Of a stretch of 40,897 nucleotides of DNA, positions 13,995 to 22,304 are shown one piece after another. The stretch comes from an uncultured Anaerolineae bacterium. GTDB taxonomy: Bacteria; Chloroflexota; Anaerolineae; Anaerolineales; Villigracilaceae. The notes beneath the pieces were generated by a model that was not told the DNA's origin, did no database searches, and saw nothing but the letters and a program-made list of their open reading frames with translations. Position 1 is the stretch's first letter. Each line of letters starts with the position of its first letter. The stretch spans positions 75,270 to 116,166 of the forward strand of contig CAILYI010000279.1 in the NCBI GenBank assembly GCA_903838415.1, written 5' to 3'. Both the position numbers and the translations under genes were made by a program.

Positions 13995-14765
13995 TTATTT
14001 GAATTTCGGGGTGCGTTTATCCAGGAACGCCGCGACGCCTTCTTTGTGTTCCGGGCGTTTCCCGGCAATTTCCTGAAGATGCCCCTCATAATCCAACACC
14101 TCTTCCAGATTGGGCAAAACAGCTTTGTTATAGGCTCTTTTAGCCAGGCCAAATGCGCTCGCGGAGCCATTGGAGAATTCATCAGCCGTGGCGAGAGCCG
14201 TTTTCATCAGGTTTTCGGGGAGAACCACCTGGTTGACTAAGCCCCACGCGAGAGCTTTTTCTGCCGAAATTGGCTGGTTGCTGAAAGTGAATTCGAGCGC
14301 GCGCCCCAAACCAATCAGGGCGGGGAGCAGCAGCGAAACACCCGAATCGGGCGCCAACCCGATTCCGCTGAATCCGACCACGAATTTTGCCGTTTCGGCG
14401 GCGATGCGCAGATCGCAAGCCAATGCGATGCCCAGCGATGCCCCGGCGCAGGGTCCATTGACCGCCGCAAGCACCGGTTTTTCAATTTGCCGGATCTGTA
14501 ATATCAGCGGATTGTACGTCTGTTGCAGGTGTGCGCGGAAAGAGAGTGTATCTCCACCGACCTTGATTTCTTCAATATCCTGCCCGGCGCCAAATACCCG
14601 CCCGGCGCCGGTCAAAACAATGACGCGCGTCTGCGAGTCTCTGGCGGCCTGCTTAAAGGCATTTTGTAATTCGCCAATCAACTCCAGGTTGAAGGCATTG
14701 GCCTTGGGCCGGTCAATGGTCAGTAGCAGGACGTTATTATTCAGTTCGGAGTGAAGGAAAGCCAT
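13995..14765 (-). CDS. Enoyl-CoA hydratase/isomerase family protein
   Basis: A 256-residue crotonase-fold enzyme. The N-terminal LLTIDRPKANAFNLELIGEL, the oxyanion-hole segment FGAGQDIEE (about 62-70) and the second oxyanion segment VNGPCAGASLGIALACDLRI (about 99-118) with GVSLLLPALIG are all present. At the places of the two catalytic glutamates of classical hydratases it has Ser/Gly and Asp (APDSGVS), so it may be an isomerase or other crotonase member rather than a true hydratase. It would act on acyl-CoA substrates in the cytoplasm. No strong Shine-Dalgarno sequence precedes the ATG. Gene order with gatB looks incidental. Confidence 0.88.
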   Translation of the reverse strand: MAFLHSELNNNVLLLTIDRPKANAFNLELIGELQNAFKQAARDSQTRVIVLTGAGRVFGAGQDIEEIKVGGDTLSFRAHLQQTYNPLILQIRQIEKPVLAAVNGPCAGASLGIALACDLRIAAETAKFVVGFSGIGLAPDSGVSLLLPALIGLGRALEFTFSNQPISAEKALAWGLVNQVVLPENLMKTALATADEFSNGSASAFGLAKRAYNKAVLPNLEEVLDYEGHLQEIAGKRPEHKEGVAAFLDKRTPKFK

Positions 14766-14790
14766 GGTTTTCTACCAGGATGCTGGGAAA

Positions 14791-14845
14791 TAAAAAAGCG
14801 TACTGCTAAAGTGTAAAAGAAGATTACAGTTTATGCAGTACGCTT
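14791..14845 (-). terminator. Terminator after the acidic hypothetical gene
   Basis: An 11-bp stem (14835-14845 with 14796-14806, AAGCGTACTGC arms, 28-base loop) followed on the minus strand by a run of T (14797-14792). It begins 6 bases past the stop at 14851. Confidence 0.75.
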
Positions 14846-14850
14846 GATGT

Positions 14851-15219
14851 TTATTCCAAAATGTCCAAGTCGTCGTCTGCAGGATCGTCGTCAGAGCCGA
14901 TTTCCAGTTCCATATCATCCCGTTCGACGTGCAGCCAAAGCAAAAGCATGTGACCATCATCCGTTTCAACGGAACGAGCGGCCAGGATGGGGACGGTCGC
15001 TTCCAGCCCGGTTTCGTCACGATAGACCAGCGTGATGGGCTGATGCTGGCTCCACCTGCGATAGCAGCGTTCGACCAACGCGGGACCATTAAATGTACGC
15101 AAGCGGGTGAGCGCAGTGAACGAGAACTGTCTCGTCTCGTTTAATCCCAGCGCCCAGCCATCCTGGACGGGTTCAAATATGGGGGTGGGGCCTTCGATGA
15201 TGGTAATTTTATCTTCCAT
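14851..15219 (-). CDS. Conserved-looking hypothetical protein with acidic tail
   Basis: A 122-residue soluble protein that I do not recognise. It starts MEDKITIIEGPTPIFEPVQD, has a middle with several beta-strand-like stretches (QFSFTALTRLRTFNGPALVE, ITLVYRDETG) and ends in a strongly acidic tail (IGSDDDPADDDLDILE). No cysteine cluster apart from one, no signal peptide, no membrane helix. The ATG at 15219 is chosen because AGGAAA lies 6 bases upstream. The gene is divergent from the nuo operon with a 260-base gap and has its own terminator, so it is very likely real. Confidence 0.75.
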   Translation of the reverse strand: MEDKITIIEGPTPIFEPVQDGWALGLNETRQFSFTALTRLRTFNGPALVERCYRRWSQHQPITLVYRDETGLEATVPILAARSVETDDGHMLLLWLHVERDDMELEIGSDDDPADDDLDILE

Positions 15220-15368
15220 GCGGTTTCCTGTTCGGTGAGAAAATAATACCATAAAAGAATATGTGGAGCATAGGAAATATGTTCGAATTTCCATTGTCCG
15301 GGGCGGGTAGCGAATTGGAATCGGCGAGAAAGGTTCCGGGTGGTGACGTCTGGGCTGAAAAGGTGATA

Positions 15369-15422
15369 AATGTCAGTGAAACTTCTTATAATTGCTGCTT
15401 TGTGAAAATTCCCACTGACATT
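15369..15422. promoter_or_regulatory. 10-bp inverted repeat upstream of nuoA
   Basis: AATGTCAGTG (15369-15378) and CACTGACATT (15413-15422) are perfect inverted copies, 34 bases apart. Between them is TATAAT (15387-15392). The right arm overlaps the -35 of the promoter proposed at 15409-15437. The layout suits a dimeric regulator or a looped operator controlling Complex I. Confidence 0.45.
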
Positions 15423-15437
15423 ATCCTATGTTATACT
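15409..15437 (+). promoter_or_regulatory. Candidate promoter of the nuo operon
   Basis: TTCCCA (15409-15414) and TATACT (15432-15437) are 17 bases apart and 43 bases before nuoA. A second possible -10, TATAAT at 15387-15392, has no good -35. Confidence 0.4.
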
Positions 15438-15479
15438 TCGTCATTCTTTTCTAAAAACCCCGCTCAGGGAGTCACACTT

Positions 15480-15851
15480 ATGTTGCTAGAATATATTGCC
15501 ATTGCGATTTTCATCGCGTTGACGACACTCGTTGGCGTCATAGCAATTACGCTGGGTACTATTTTTGGTCCCAAGCGCCCGGCCAGTAAGAAATCAATGC
15601 CGTACGAATCGGGTATGAACCCGATTGGGCCCGGTACTCGCCGGATTCCGGTGAGATTTTACCTGATCGCCGTCCTTTTCATCCTGTTCGATATTGAAGT
15701 TGTGTTTTTTATCCCCTGGGCACTGGTTTTTAACGATTTCGTTAAAGCCGGACAGGGGCTTTTTATGTTGGGTGAAATGTTGGTGTTCATCGTGATATTA
15801 ATGGTAGGCTATGCTTATGCCTGGAAGAAGGGAGCGCTAGAATGGGAGTAG
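15480..15851 (+). CDS. nuoA: NADH-quinone oxidoreductase subunit A
   Basis: A 123-residue membrane subunit with three helices, at the junction of the arms of Complex I near the quinone channel. The conserved loop between helices 1 and 2 ([11 protein letters not shown]) and the second helix [20 protein letters not shown], with its conserved acidic pair Asp-Glu, identify NuoA. The ATG at 15480 has GGGAG 9 bases upstream; the open frame extends further back but that part has no NuoA similarity. First gene of the nuo operon; its last 10 bases overlap nuoB. Confidence 0.97.
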   Translation: MLLEYIAIAIFIALTTLVGVIAITLGTIFGPKRPASKKSMPYESGMNPIGPGTRRIPVRFYLIAVLFILFDIEVVFFIPWALVFNDFVKAGQGLFMLGEMLVFIVILMVGYAYAWKKGALEWE

Positions 15852-16324
15852 AACAAAAACTTGCCAACATGGGCGTGGTTACTGCGCGTCTTGAAGATTT
15901 GGTTAACTGGAGCCGCACGAATGCCATGTGGCCGATGCTCTTTGGTCTGGCTTGCTGCGCCATTGAGATGATGTCGGCACAGGCCGCCAATTATGATATG
16001 AGCCGTTTTGGGATGGAATTGATGCGTCCAAGCCCGCGTCAGAGCGATCTGATGATTGTGGCCGGGCGCGTTTCTCGCAAAATGGCCCCGGTTGTGCGCC
16101 GCCTTTACGATCAGATGCCTGACCCGAAGTGGGTCATCGCGATGGGCGACTGCGCTTCCTGCGGCGGCGTGTTCAATAATTACGCGGTGGTGCAGGGCGT
16201 GGATGAAGTCGTTCCGGTGGATGTGTACGTGGCAGGCTGCCCGCCGCGCCCTGAGGCTTTGATCCATGGCGTGGTGACTTTGCACGAAAAAGTACGCCGC
16301 GAAAAGATGAAGGACTGGGCGTAA
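15842..16324 (+). CDS. nuoB: NADH-quinone oxidoreductase subunit B
   Basis: A 160-residue peripheral subunit carrying cluster N2, the last Fe-S centre before quinone. The four ligands are visible: tandem Cys38-Cys39 in [10 protein letters not shown], Cys104 in MGDCASCGG, and Cys133 in [10 protein letters not shown], with the usual 29-residue step between the last two. The residue after the tandem cysteines and [17 protein letters not shown] match the family. The Shine-Dalgarno sequence AAGGGAG lies inside the end of nuoA, so the two are translationally coupled. One base separates it from nuoC. Confidence 0.98.
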   Translation: MGVEQKLANMGVVTARLEDLVNWSRTNAMWPMLFGLACCAIEMMSAQAANYDMSRFGMELMRPSPRQSDLMIVAGRVSRKMAPVVRRLYDQMPDPKWVIAMGDCASCGGVFNNYAVVQGVDEVVPVDVYVAGCPPRPEALIHGVVTLHEKVRREKMKDWA

Positions 16325-16325
16325 G

Positions 16326-16871
16326 ATGAGCGAAAACCTTTCCACCATCCTTGAAAAATTGGTGCAGCGCTTTGATGGGCAAACCATCGAGTTTGCTGGA
16401 GAATCCAGCGTAATCCTGCCCGTGGAAAAAATTGCCGAGGCGGCGAAGGTGATCCATGACGAATTCGGCTTTGACTTGCTCTCAGCCCTGACCGCCGTGG
16501 ATTATTGGCCGGAAGAAAATCCGCGTTTTCATCTTTATTATCGTTTCACGTCAATTCCCAATCGCATGACGCTGAATGTGCGGGTGCCCGTTTCGACAAG
16601 TTCGCTCGCTGCGCCCACATTGGAAAAAATTTATCGCAATGCCAACTGGCATGAGCGCGAAGTTTACGACATGTTTGGCATCAAATTTGAAGGTCACTCT
16701 GATATGCGCCGCATCCTGATGCCGCATGACTGGGAAGGCCATCCTCTGCGCAAGGATTATCCTCTTGGTTATGAGGAACCTCAGTTTTCCTTTAACTTTG
16801 ACGAAATTGATGTCCGTAAACCGTATGCCACCCGCGAGGGCACTGCGCTCCCTAAAAGGCGCGGAGAGTAA
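16326..16871 (+). CDS. nuoC: NADH-quinone oxidoreductase subunit C
   Basis: A 181-residue hydrophilic subunit of the connecting module, without cofactors. The family signature is seen at about 103-128 (NANWHEREVYDMFGIKFEGH) followed by RRILMPHDWEGHPLRKDYP, and the C-terminus contains the short charged tail. It is a separate gene and not fused to nuoD as in E. coli, which fits many non-proteobacterial Complex I operons. Two bases separate its stop from the nuoD start. Confidence 0.97.
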   Translation: MSENLSTILEKLVQRFDGQTIEFAGESSVILPVEKIAEAAKVIHDEFGFDLLSALTAVDYWPEENPRFHLYYRFTSIPNRMTLNVRVPVSTSSLAAPTLEKIYRNANWHEREVYDMFGIKFEGHSDMRRILMPHDWEGHPLRKDYPLGYEEPQFSFNFDEIDVRKPYATREGTALPKRRGE

Positions 16872-16873
16872 CC

Positions 16874-18103
16874 ATGGCTCAGATTGAAGAAGTCACCCTT
16901 GATGGAATGACCCATCTCGTCTCAGAACGTGCTTTGACAGGCGAGACGATGTTGTTAAACATGGGGCCGCAACACCCTTCGACACACGGTGTGCTGCGTC
17001 TCTTGCTGGAACTGGATGGCGAAACGGTGTTGGTTGCCATCCCCGACATTGGCTTTCTGCATACCGGCGTCGAGAAGAATATGGAAGCCAAGACCTACCA
17101 GAAGGCGGAAGTGATGACGGACCGCCTGGACTATATGAACACGGTGGGCAACAATCTGGCTTACTGTTTGGCCGTCGAAAAACTGGTTGGGTTGGACGTG
17201 CCGGTGCGCGCCCAGGCTTTGCGCGTCATCCTGGCCGAACTCAAACGGATTTCTTCGCACATGGTCTGGCTGGGAACTTCCGCGCTTGACCTGGCGGCGA
17301 TGTCGGACTTCATGTACTGTTTCCGCGAGCGCGAGATGATTTTGGGCATCCTGGAGCTGGTTTCAGGCCAGCGCATGATGACCACCTACATCCGCCCGGG
17401 CGGCGTCTGGCGCGATGTGCCGGTCGAGTTTGAAGCAGCTGTCCGCGATTTCCTGAAAATTATTCCGAAACGAATTGACGAATACGAATCCCTGCTGACC
17501 AAGAACCCGTTGTTCCTCGATCGCACCATCGGAATCGGCAAGATTTCCGCTGAAGATGCTGTCAATTGGGGTTTGACGGGCGCTTCGCTGCGCGGTTCTG
17601 GCGTCGACTATGATGTGCGTAAATTTGCGCCGTATTCGGGCTACGAACAATATGATTTTGAAATACCGCTGCGTACTGAAGGCGATGTCCGCGCGCGATA
17701 TCTGGTGCGTATCGCAGAAATGCGTCAATCTGTGCGCATCATCCAGCAGGCCATGGATACTCTTCCCATGGGTCCGGTGCGTTCCGCAAATTATAAATTC
17801 GTCCCCCCGCCGCGTTCTGAAATTGGAACCAGCATGGAAGCGTTGATCCATCACTTCAAACTGTGGACGGAAGGTTTCAATGCCCCACGCGGCGCTGTTT
17901 ATTCAGCTGTCGAGTCGCCGCGCGGTGAGTTGGGCGTTTACCTCGAAAGTGACGGCGGCCCCAAACCGTTCCGCGTTCACTTCCGCACGCCATCATTTGA
18001 TAACCTTCAGGTTTTGCCCGTCCTGGCAAAGGGTTTTTTAGTGGCCGACCTGGTGGCAATCATAGGTTCGGTTGACATTGTTTTGGGAGATATTGACCGA
18101 TGA
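16874..18103 (+). CDS. nuoD: NADH-quinone oxidoreductase subunit D
   Basis: A 409-residue subunit related to the large subunit of NiFe hydrogenases; together with NuoB it forms the quinone-reduction site. The N-terminal loop NMGPQHPSTHGVLRLLLELD (about 31-50) contains the histidine that faces the quinone head group, and the Tyr-containing segment TDRLDYMNTVGNNLAYCLAV follows. The hydrogenase metal-binding cysteines are absent, as expected. The C-terminus ends in the conserved VDIVLGDIDR. GGAG lies before the ATG, and the last four bases form an ATGA overlap with nuoE. Confidence 0.98.
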   Translation: MAQIEEVTLDGMTHLVSERALTGETMLLNMGPQHPSTHGVLRLLLELDGETVLVAIPDIGFLHTGVEKNMEAKTYQKAEVMTDRLDYMNTVGNNLAYCLAVEKLVGLDVPVRAQALRVILAELKRISSHMVWLGTSALDLAAMSDFMYCFREREMILGILELVSGQRMMTTYIRPGGVWRDVPVEFEAAVRDFLKIIPKRIDEYESLLTKNPLFLDRTIGIGKISAEDAVNWGLTGASLRGSGVDYDVRKFAPYSGYEQYDFEIPLRTEGDVRARYLVRIAEMRQSVRIIQQAMDTLPMGPVRSANYKFVPPPRSEIGTSMEALIHHFKLWTEGFNAPRGAVYSAVESPRGELGVYLESDGGPKPFRVHFRTPSFDNLQVLPVLAKGFLVADLVAIIGSVDIVLGDIDR

Positions 18104-18600
18104 GCATCGCTGAAAAATATCCAGAAGAAGTCAAAGCGATTTTTACCAAATATCCCGTCAAACGTTCGGCAGTGATGCCCATGTTGTATCTGGCTCAGCG
18201 CGAAGAAGGTTTTATTACCAAGGCCGGCATGGCCGAAATCGCTACCTTGCTGGATTTGGATGTGACTGAAGTGGCCTCGATTGTCGGTTTCTACAGCCTC
18301 TACCATGACGAAAAAGCCGGGAAATATCGCATGCAGGTTTGCAATGACCTGCCCTGTGCCCTGCGTGGCGCGGATAAATTCCTTGAAGCGTTGTGCGGTA
18401 ACCTGGGCGTCAAAGTGGGCGAGACAACGCCCGATGGCCTGGTGACGGTGGAAGCTGTGATGTGCCTGGCGGCCTGCGACAAGGCTCCCATGTTCCAGAT
18501 GCAAGACGGCGACAAGGTCACCTACTACGAAAATATGACCGTGGATCGCACCATGGAATTGGTGGAAGCGCTCAAAAAGAGCGGCGTGGAGGCGAAATAA
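18100..18600 (+). CDS. nuoE: NADH-quinone oxidoreductase subunit E (2Fe-2S)
   Basis: A 166-residue thioredoxin-like subunit of the NADH-input module. Ligands of the 2Fe-2S cluster N1a are Cys81 and Cys86 (CNDLPC) and Cys122 and Cys126 (CLAAC), with normal spacing. The N-terminal helical bundle (PVKRSAVMPMLYLAQREEGF) is typical. It starts inside the nuoD stop codon and its own stop TAA shares one base with the nuoF ATG (TAATG), so E and F are tightly coupled, in line with their 1:1 assembly. Confidence 0.98.
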   Translation: MSIAEKYPEEVKAIFTKYPVKRSAVMPMLYLAQREEGFITKAGMAEIATLLDLDVTEVASIVGFYSLYHDEKAGKYRMQVCNDLPCALRGADKFLEALCGNLGVKVGETTPDGLVTVEAVMCLAACDKAPMFQMQDGDKVTYYENMTVDRTMELVEALKKSGVEAK

Positions 18601-19859
18601 TGACTCATTTCCTGCTGCGTCATCGTGATATTCCAGATATCAAAAATCTCGACGTTTACATGAAAAACGGTGGTTTTGAAGCCCTTAAAAAAGTGGTCAC
18701 CACCATGCAGCCTCAACAGGTTGTTGACGAAGTCAAGGCCTCGGGTTTGCGCGGACGCGGCGGCGCGGGTTTTCCGACCGGCGTGAAGTGGTCCTTCCTG
18801 CCGAACAACATCTGGCCGCACTACGTTGTCTGCAATGCTGACGAATCTGAGCCGGGCACGTTCAAGGATCGCGAAATCATGGAAAGCAATCCCTTCCAGT
18901 TTTTGGAGGGCGTTGCGATTGCCTGTTACGCGGTTGGCGCAACGGAAGGCTACGTCTATTTGCGCGGCGAGTTTTTGCAGGTGCAATTATTTCTCGATCA
19001 GTGCATCGGCGAGCTGGAAAAAGCCGGTTTGCTGGGCGATAACCTGTTCGGCACGAATTATTCACTGAAACTGAAAACGCATCTCGGCGCGGGCGCTTAT
19101 ATCTGCGGCGAAGAAACCGCTTTATTGGAATCCATCGAAGGCAAACGCGGACAGCCGCGCGTGCGTCCGCCTTTCCCGGCGGTGGTGGGATTGTACGGCA
19201 AGCCGACCGTTATCAATAACGTCGAAACGCTGACCAACCTGCCGTTTATCGTGGAAAAAGGCGCGGGCTGGTACAAGTCCATCGGAACCGAAAAAAGCCC
19301 CGGCGTGAAGGTTTTCTCACTCTCCGGTAACGTGAACAAGCCCGGGAATTATGAGCTGCCGCTCGGCACCACCTTCCGCGAGCTTATTTTCACCCACGGC
19401 GGCGGCATTCTTGACGGGCACAAACTCAAAGCGATCATGCCTGCCGGTGCATCATCCTCCATTATAAAGGTGGATGACAGCACTTTCGATAAGGTGATGG
19501 ATACCGCGATGGATTATGAAAACGTCCAGAGCGTGGGTTCGTTGCTTGGCTCGGCCTCGGTGATCGTGATTGATGACACGCACAGCATGGATTGGGTCAT
19601 CAACAAGACCGTCCATTTCTTCAAACATGAATCGTGTGGAAAGTGCACGCCCTGCCGCGACGGCAACTACTGGATGCTGCATATCGTTGAACGCATCCAC
19701 GCCGGGCACGGCACCAGCGCCGATTTGCAACTGCTCAAGACGGTTGCCAATCAGGTCAATGGAAAATGTCTGTGCGCGCTGGGTGATTTTTCGACCATGG
19801 CTGTGACCTCGGCGCTTGAACGCTTCCCCGAGGATTTTGTGGATGCGGTAAAGGCGTAG
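18600..19859 (+). CDS. nuoF: NADH-quinone oxidoreductase subunit F (NADH/FMN-binding)
   Basis: A 419-residue subunit that binds NADH and FMN and passes electrons into the Fe-S chain. Visible are the nucleotide-binding glycine-rich segment RGRGGAGFPTGVKW (51-64), the FMN-contact NADESEPGTFKDRE (79-92), GAYICGEETALLESIEGKRG (165-184), and the 4Fe-4S cluster N3 ligands Cys346, Cys349, Cys352 in ESCGKCTPCR with Cys392 in CALGD. The start at 18600 is fixed by the TAATG junction with nuoE; the open frame further upstream overlaps nuoE in another frame and is not part of the gene. Confidence 0.98.
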   Translation: MTHFLLRHRDIPDIKNLDVYMKNGGFEALKKVVTTMQPQQVVDEVKASGLRGRGGAGFPTGVKWSFLPNNIWPHYVVCNADESEPGTFKDREIMESNPFQFLEGVAIACYAVGATEGYVYLRGEFLQVQLFLDQCIGELEKAGLLGDNLFGTNYSLKLKTHLGAGAYICGEETALLESIEGKRGQPRVRPPFPAVVGLYGKPTVINNVETLTNLPFIVEKGAGWYKSIGTEKSPGVKVFSLSGNVNKPGNYELPLGTTFRELIFTHGGGILDGHKLKAIMPAGASSSIIKVDDSTFDKVMDTAMDYENVQSVGSLLGSASVIVIDDTHSMDWVINKTVHFFKHESCGKCTPCRDGNYWMLHIVERIHAGHGTSADLQLLKTVANQVNGKCLCALGDFSTMAVTSALERFPEDFVDAVKA

Positions 19860-19869
19860 CGGTGTAACT

Positions 19870-22293
19870 ATGGCGAAACTGATAAATCTCAAAGTCGATG
19901 GCATCGCCGTCACCGTTCCTGATGGAACGCTGGTGGTGGATGCCGCCAAAAAAGCCGGGATCGACATCCCGGTGTTCTGCTACCATCCAAAAATGGAACC
20001 GGTCGGCATGTGCCGCCAGTGTCTGGTGGAAATTGGCCGTCCCATGTTTGATCGCGCCACCGGGCAGCCCGTGCTGGACGAAAAAGGCGCGCCCAAGATG
20101 CAATTCATGCCCAAGCTCGAAACGGCCTGCACCAATCCTGTTTCGGAAGGCATGCTTGTGCTGACCACGACCGAAAAAGCCAAATCCGGGCAAAAGGAAA
20201 TTCTTGAGCTGCTGCTCACCAATCATCCGCTCGACTGCCCGATCTGTGACAAAGGCGGCGAATGTCCCCTGCAAACCCTGACGATGGAATTTGGCCCATC
20301 CGAAAGCCGCTTCATCTTTGACGACAAGCAGCGCCAGGACAAGCATGTGCCCCTGGGCGACCTGATTTTCATCGATCGTGAGCGCTGCATCCAATGCGCG
20401 CGCTGCATCCGCTTTCAAGACAAAATCGCGGGCGAGCCGGTGTTGGCTTTTTACCAGCGCGGACGCTCCACCGACGTGGTCACCTACTCAGAACCGGGTT
20501 TCGACTCGATTTTCTCCGGCAACACCACCGATATTTGTCCGGTTGGCGCGCTGACCACCACTGATTTCCGCTTTAGCGCGCGCCCCTGGGAACTCAAAAA
20601 CGCCGCCTCGGTCTGTTCGCAGTGCCCGGTCGGCTGCAATCTGACCTTCAATGTGCGCCGCGAAGTCAAATCGGGCGGCGGATACGTTGTCAAGCGCGCT
20701 TTGCCGCGTCAAAACGAGCAAGTGAATGAAATTTGGTTGTGCGACAAGGGCCGCTTCGCTGGCTATCACTACGCCCAGGCCGCTTCCAGGCTGACGATTG
20801 ATCCGGCGCAGTTCGACTCCACCCTCAGCCGCGCCGCCGATAAACTGGCTGCCGCCAAATCTGACGTGGTGATTCTTGCCGGTGGACGTCTCGCCAACGA
20901 GGATTTATTCAATCTCAAGCAGTTGGCTGCCGGGCTGGGCGCGAAAACCTATCTCTACAGCGGCATGGGCGGCGGTGAATTTACCACGGCCTATGGCTTG
21001 AGCGCCGGTTCGAATCTCGGCGACTTGGGCGCGGGCGATACCGTTTTGGTGGCTGCTTCTGACCTTTATAACGAAGCCCCGATCTGGTACTTACGCCTTA
21101 AAGCGGCGGCTCAACGCGGCGCGACGGTCATCGTTGCGGCGGCGCGCGCCACCAAGCTGGATGAATTTGCGACCTTCGTGGTGCGTTATGCCTATGGCGA
21201 TGAAGTTGCCACTGTCAAATCACTGGCCGGAAAAGAAAAAATCGGTGCGGCTATCTCTGACGCCAATAACCTGGTGGTATTTTACGGTTCCGACGGCCTT
21301 GGTCTGAGCGGAACTTCCACGCTGGCTGCGGCCTGCGCTGAACTGGTGAAGGAAAAAGCCGGAAAGCCAAACAATGGCCTGGTGGCTGTGTGGACGACTC
21401 CCAACGAACAGGGCGCCTGGGAATTGGGCTTCCGCCCGTCTGATGATCTGGCGGTTGCGCTGAAGGGAAAAACCGTCTACGTGGTTGCGGCCGACCCGGC
21501 GGGAGATGATCCCAAACTGGCAGAAGCCTTGAAAGCGGCCAAAACCGTCATCGCGCAGGATATTCTGCCGACCGAGACTACCCGATTGGCTGAAATTGTG
21601 CTGCCTGCGGCGGCTTACACCGAACGCGAAGGCACCTACACTTCCGGTGAGCGGCGCGTCCAGCGCTTTACCCCGGCTGTCCCGGCCAAACCCGGCACCA
21701 AGGCCGATTTCGCCATCGTGGCGGAAATCGCCAAAAAGTGCGGCGTTGAGTTGGAAGATCGCTCTGCGTTGATCGTGATGAACAAAATTTCCGTCGCGGA
21801 GAAAGCTTTCGCAGGCGTGACTTATCACAAACTGGCTGAAGTGGCCGAGCAGTGGCCCGTCGTCGGTGGCGCTGATTTGTATTATGGCGGCACATCCTAT
21901 CAGAACACGCAGGGACTTGGCGCTCATCTGGCGCTGACGGCTGGCAGTGGCGCCGGTTTGGCGAGTGCGAAAGCGGGGATTCGTCCGCAAGAAGGCGAAC
22001 TCGTGGCGGTGCCGGTCAGCAAACTGTATGACATGGGCACAACCGTCGTCCCAGCGAAATTACTCGACAGCCATATCGGCGCGGCGAGTGTGTCTGTGAA
22101 TCCCGCTACAGCGGCGAAATTTGGCATCTTAAACGGTGGACAGGCCAGGGTGAGTCTGAACGGGGTCGAGGCGGAAGTCAAAGTCAAATTTGACGAATCC
22201 ATCTCCACCGGCGTGGTACTCGTCTACCGCAGTTTTGGCATCCCCATCTCCGAGCCGACCGCAGTGGCAATTTCGGTCGCTGAGAAGGCCTGA
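19870..22293 (+). CDS. nuoG: NADH-quinone oxidoreductase subunit G
   Basis: An 807-residue Fe-S subunit. The N-terminus is a 2Fe-2S ferredoxin domain (Cys37, Cys48, Cys51, Cys87; about 20 extra residues separate the last two, as in the Thermus-like form). Next are N5 (His119, Cys123, Cys126, Cys132) and N4 (Cys173, Cys176, Cys179, Cys223). A fourth set, Cys249-x2-Cys252-x3-Cys256 and Cys291, matches the N7 cluster, which only part of the family keeps. Residues 300-807 form the molybdopterin-oxidoreductase-like body without metal cofactor, including the family motif EREGTYTSGERRVQRF. Ten bases follow nuoF. Confidence 0.97.
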   Translation: MAKLINLKVDGIAVTVPDGTLVVDAAKKAGIDIPVFCYHPKMEPVGMCRQCLVEIGRPMFDRATGQPVLDEKGAPKMQFMPKLETACTNPVSEGMLVLTTTEKAKSGQKEILELLLTNHPLDCPICDKGGECPLQTLTMEFGPSESRFIFDDKQRQDKHVPLGDLIFIDRERCIQCARCIRFQDKIAGEPVLAFYQRGRSTDVVTYSEPGFDSIFSGNTTDICPVGALTTTDFRFSARPWELKNAASVCSQCPVGCNLTFNVRREVKSGGGYVVKRALPRQNEQVNEIWLCDKGRFAGYHYAQAASRLTIDPAQFDSTLSRAADKLAAAKSDVVILAGGRLANEDLFNLKQLAAGLGAKTYLYSGMGGGEFTTAYGLSAGSNLGDLGAGDTVLVAASDLYNEAPIWYLRLKAAAQRGATVIVAAARATKLDEFATFVVRYAYGDEVATVKSLAGKEKIGAAISDANNLVVFYGSDGLGLSGTSTLAAACAELVKEKAGKPNNGLVAVWTTPNEQGAWELGFRPSDDLAVALKGKTVYVVAADPAGDDPKLAEALKAAKTVIAQDILPTETTRLAEIVLPAAAYTEREGTYTSGERRVQRFTPAVPAKPGTKADFAIVAEIAKKCGVELEDRSALIVMNKISVAEKAFAGVTYHKLAEVAEQWPVVGGADLYYGGTSYQNTQGLGAHLALTAGSGAGLASAKAGIRPQEGELVAVPVSKLYDMGTTVVPAKLLDSHIGAASVSVNPATAAKFGILNGGQARVSLNGVEAEVKVKFDESISTGVVLVYRSFGIPISEPTAVAISVAEKA

Positions 22294-22304
22294 GGAGGCA
22301 GCGA

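Noticed and set aside
21220..21990. 256-codon open frame opposite nuoG
   Set aside because: Composition typical of an antisense shadow; no family motif; nuoG is certain.
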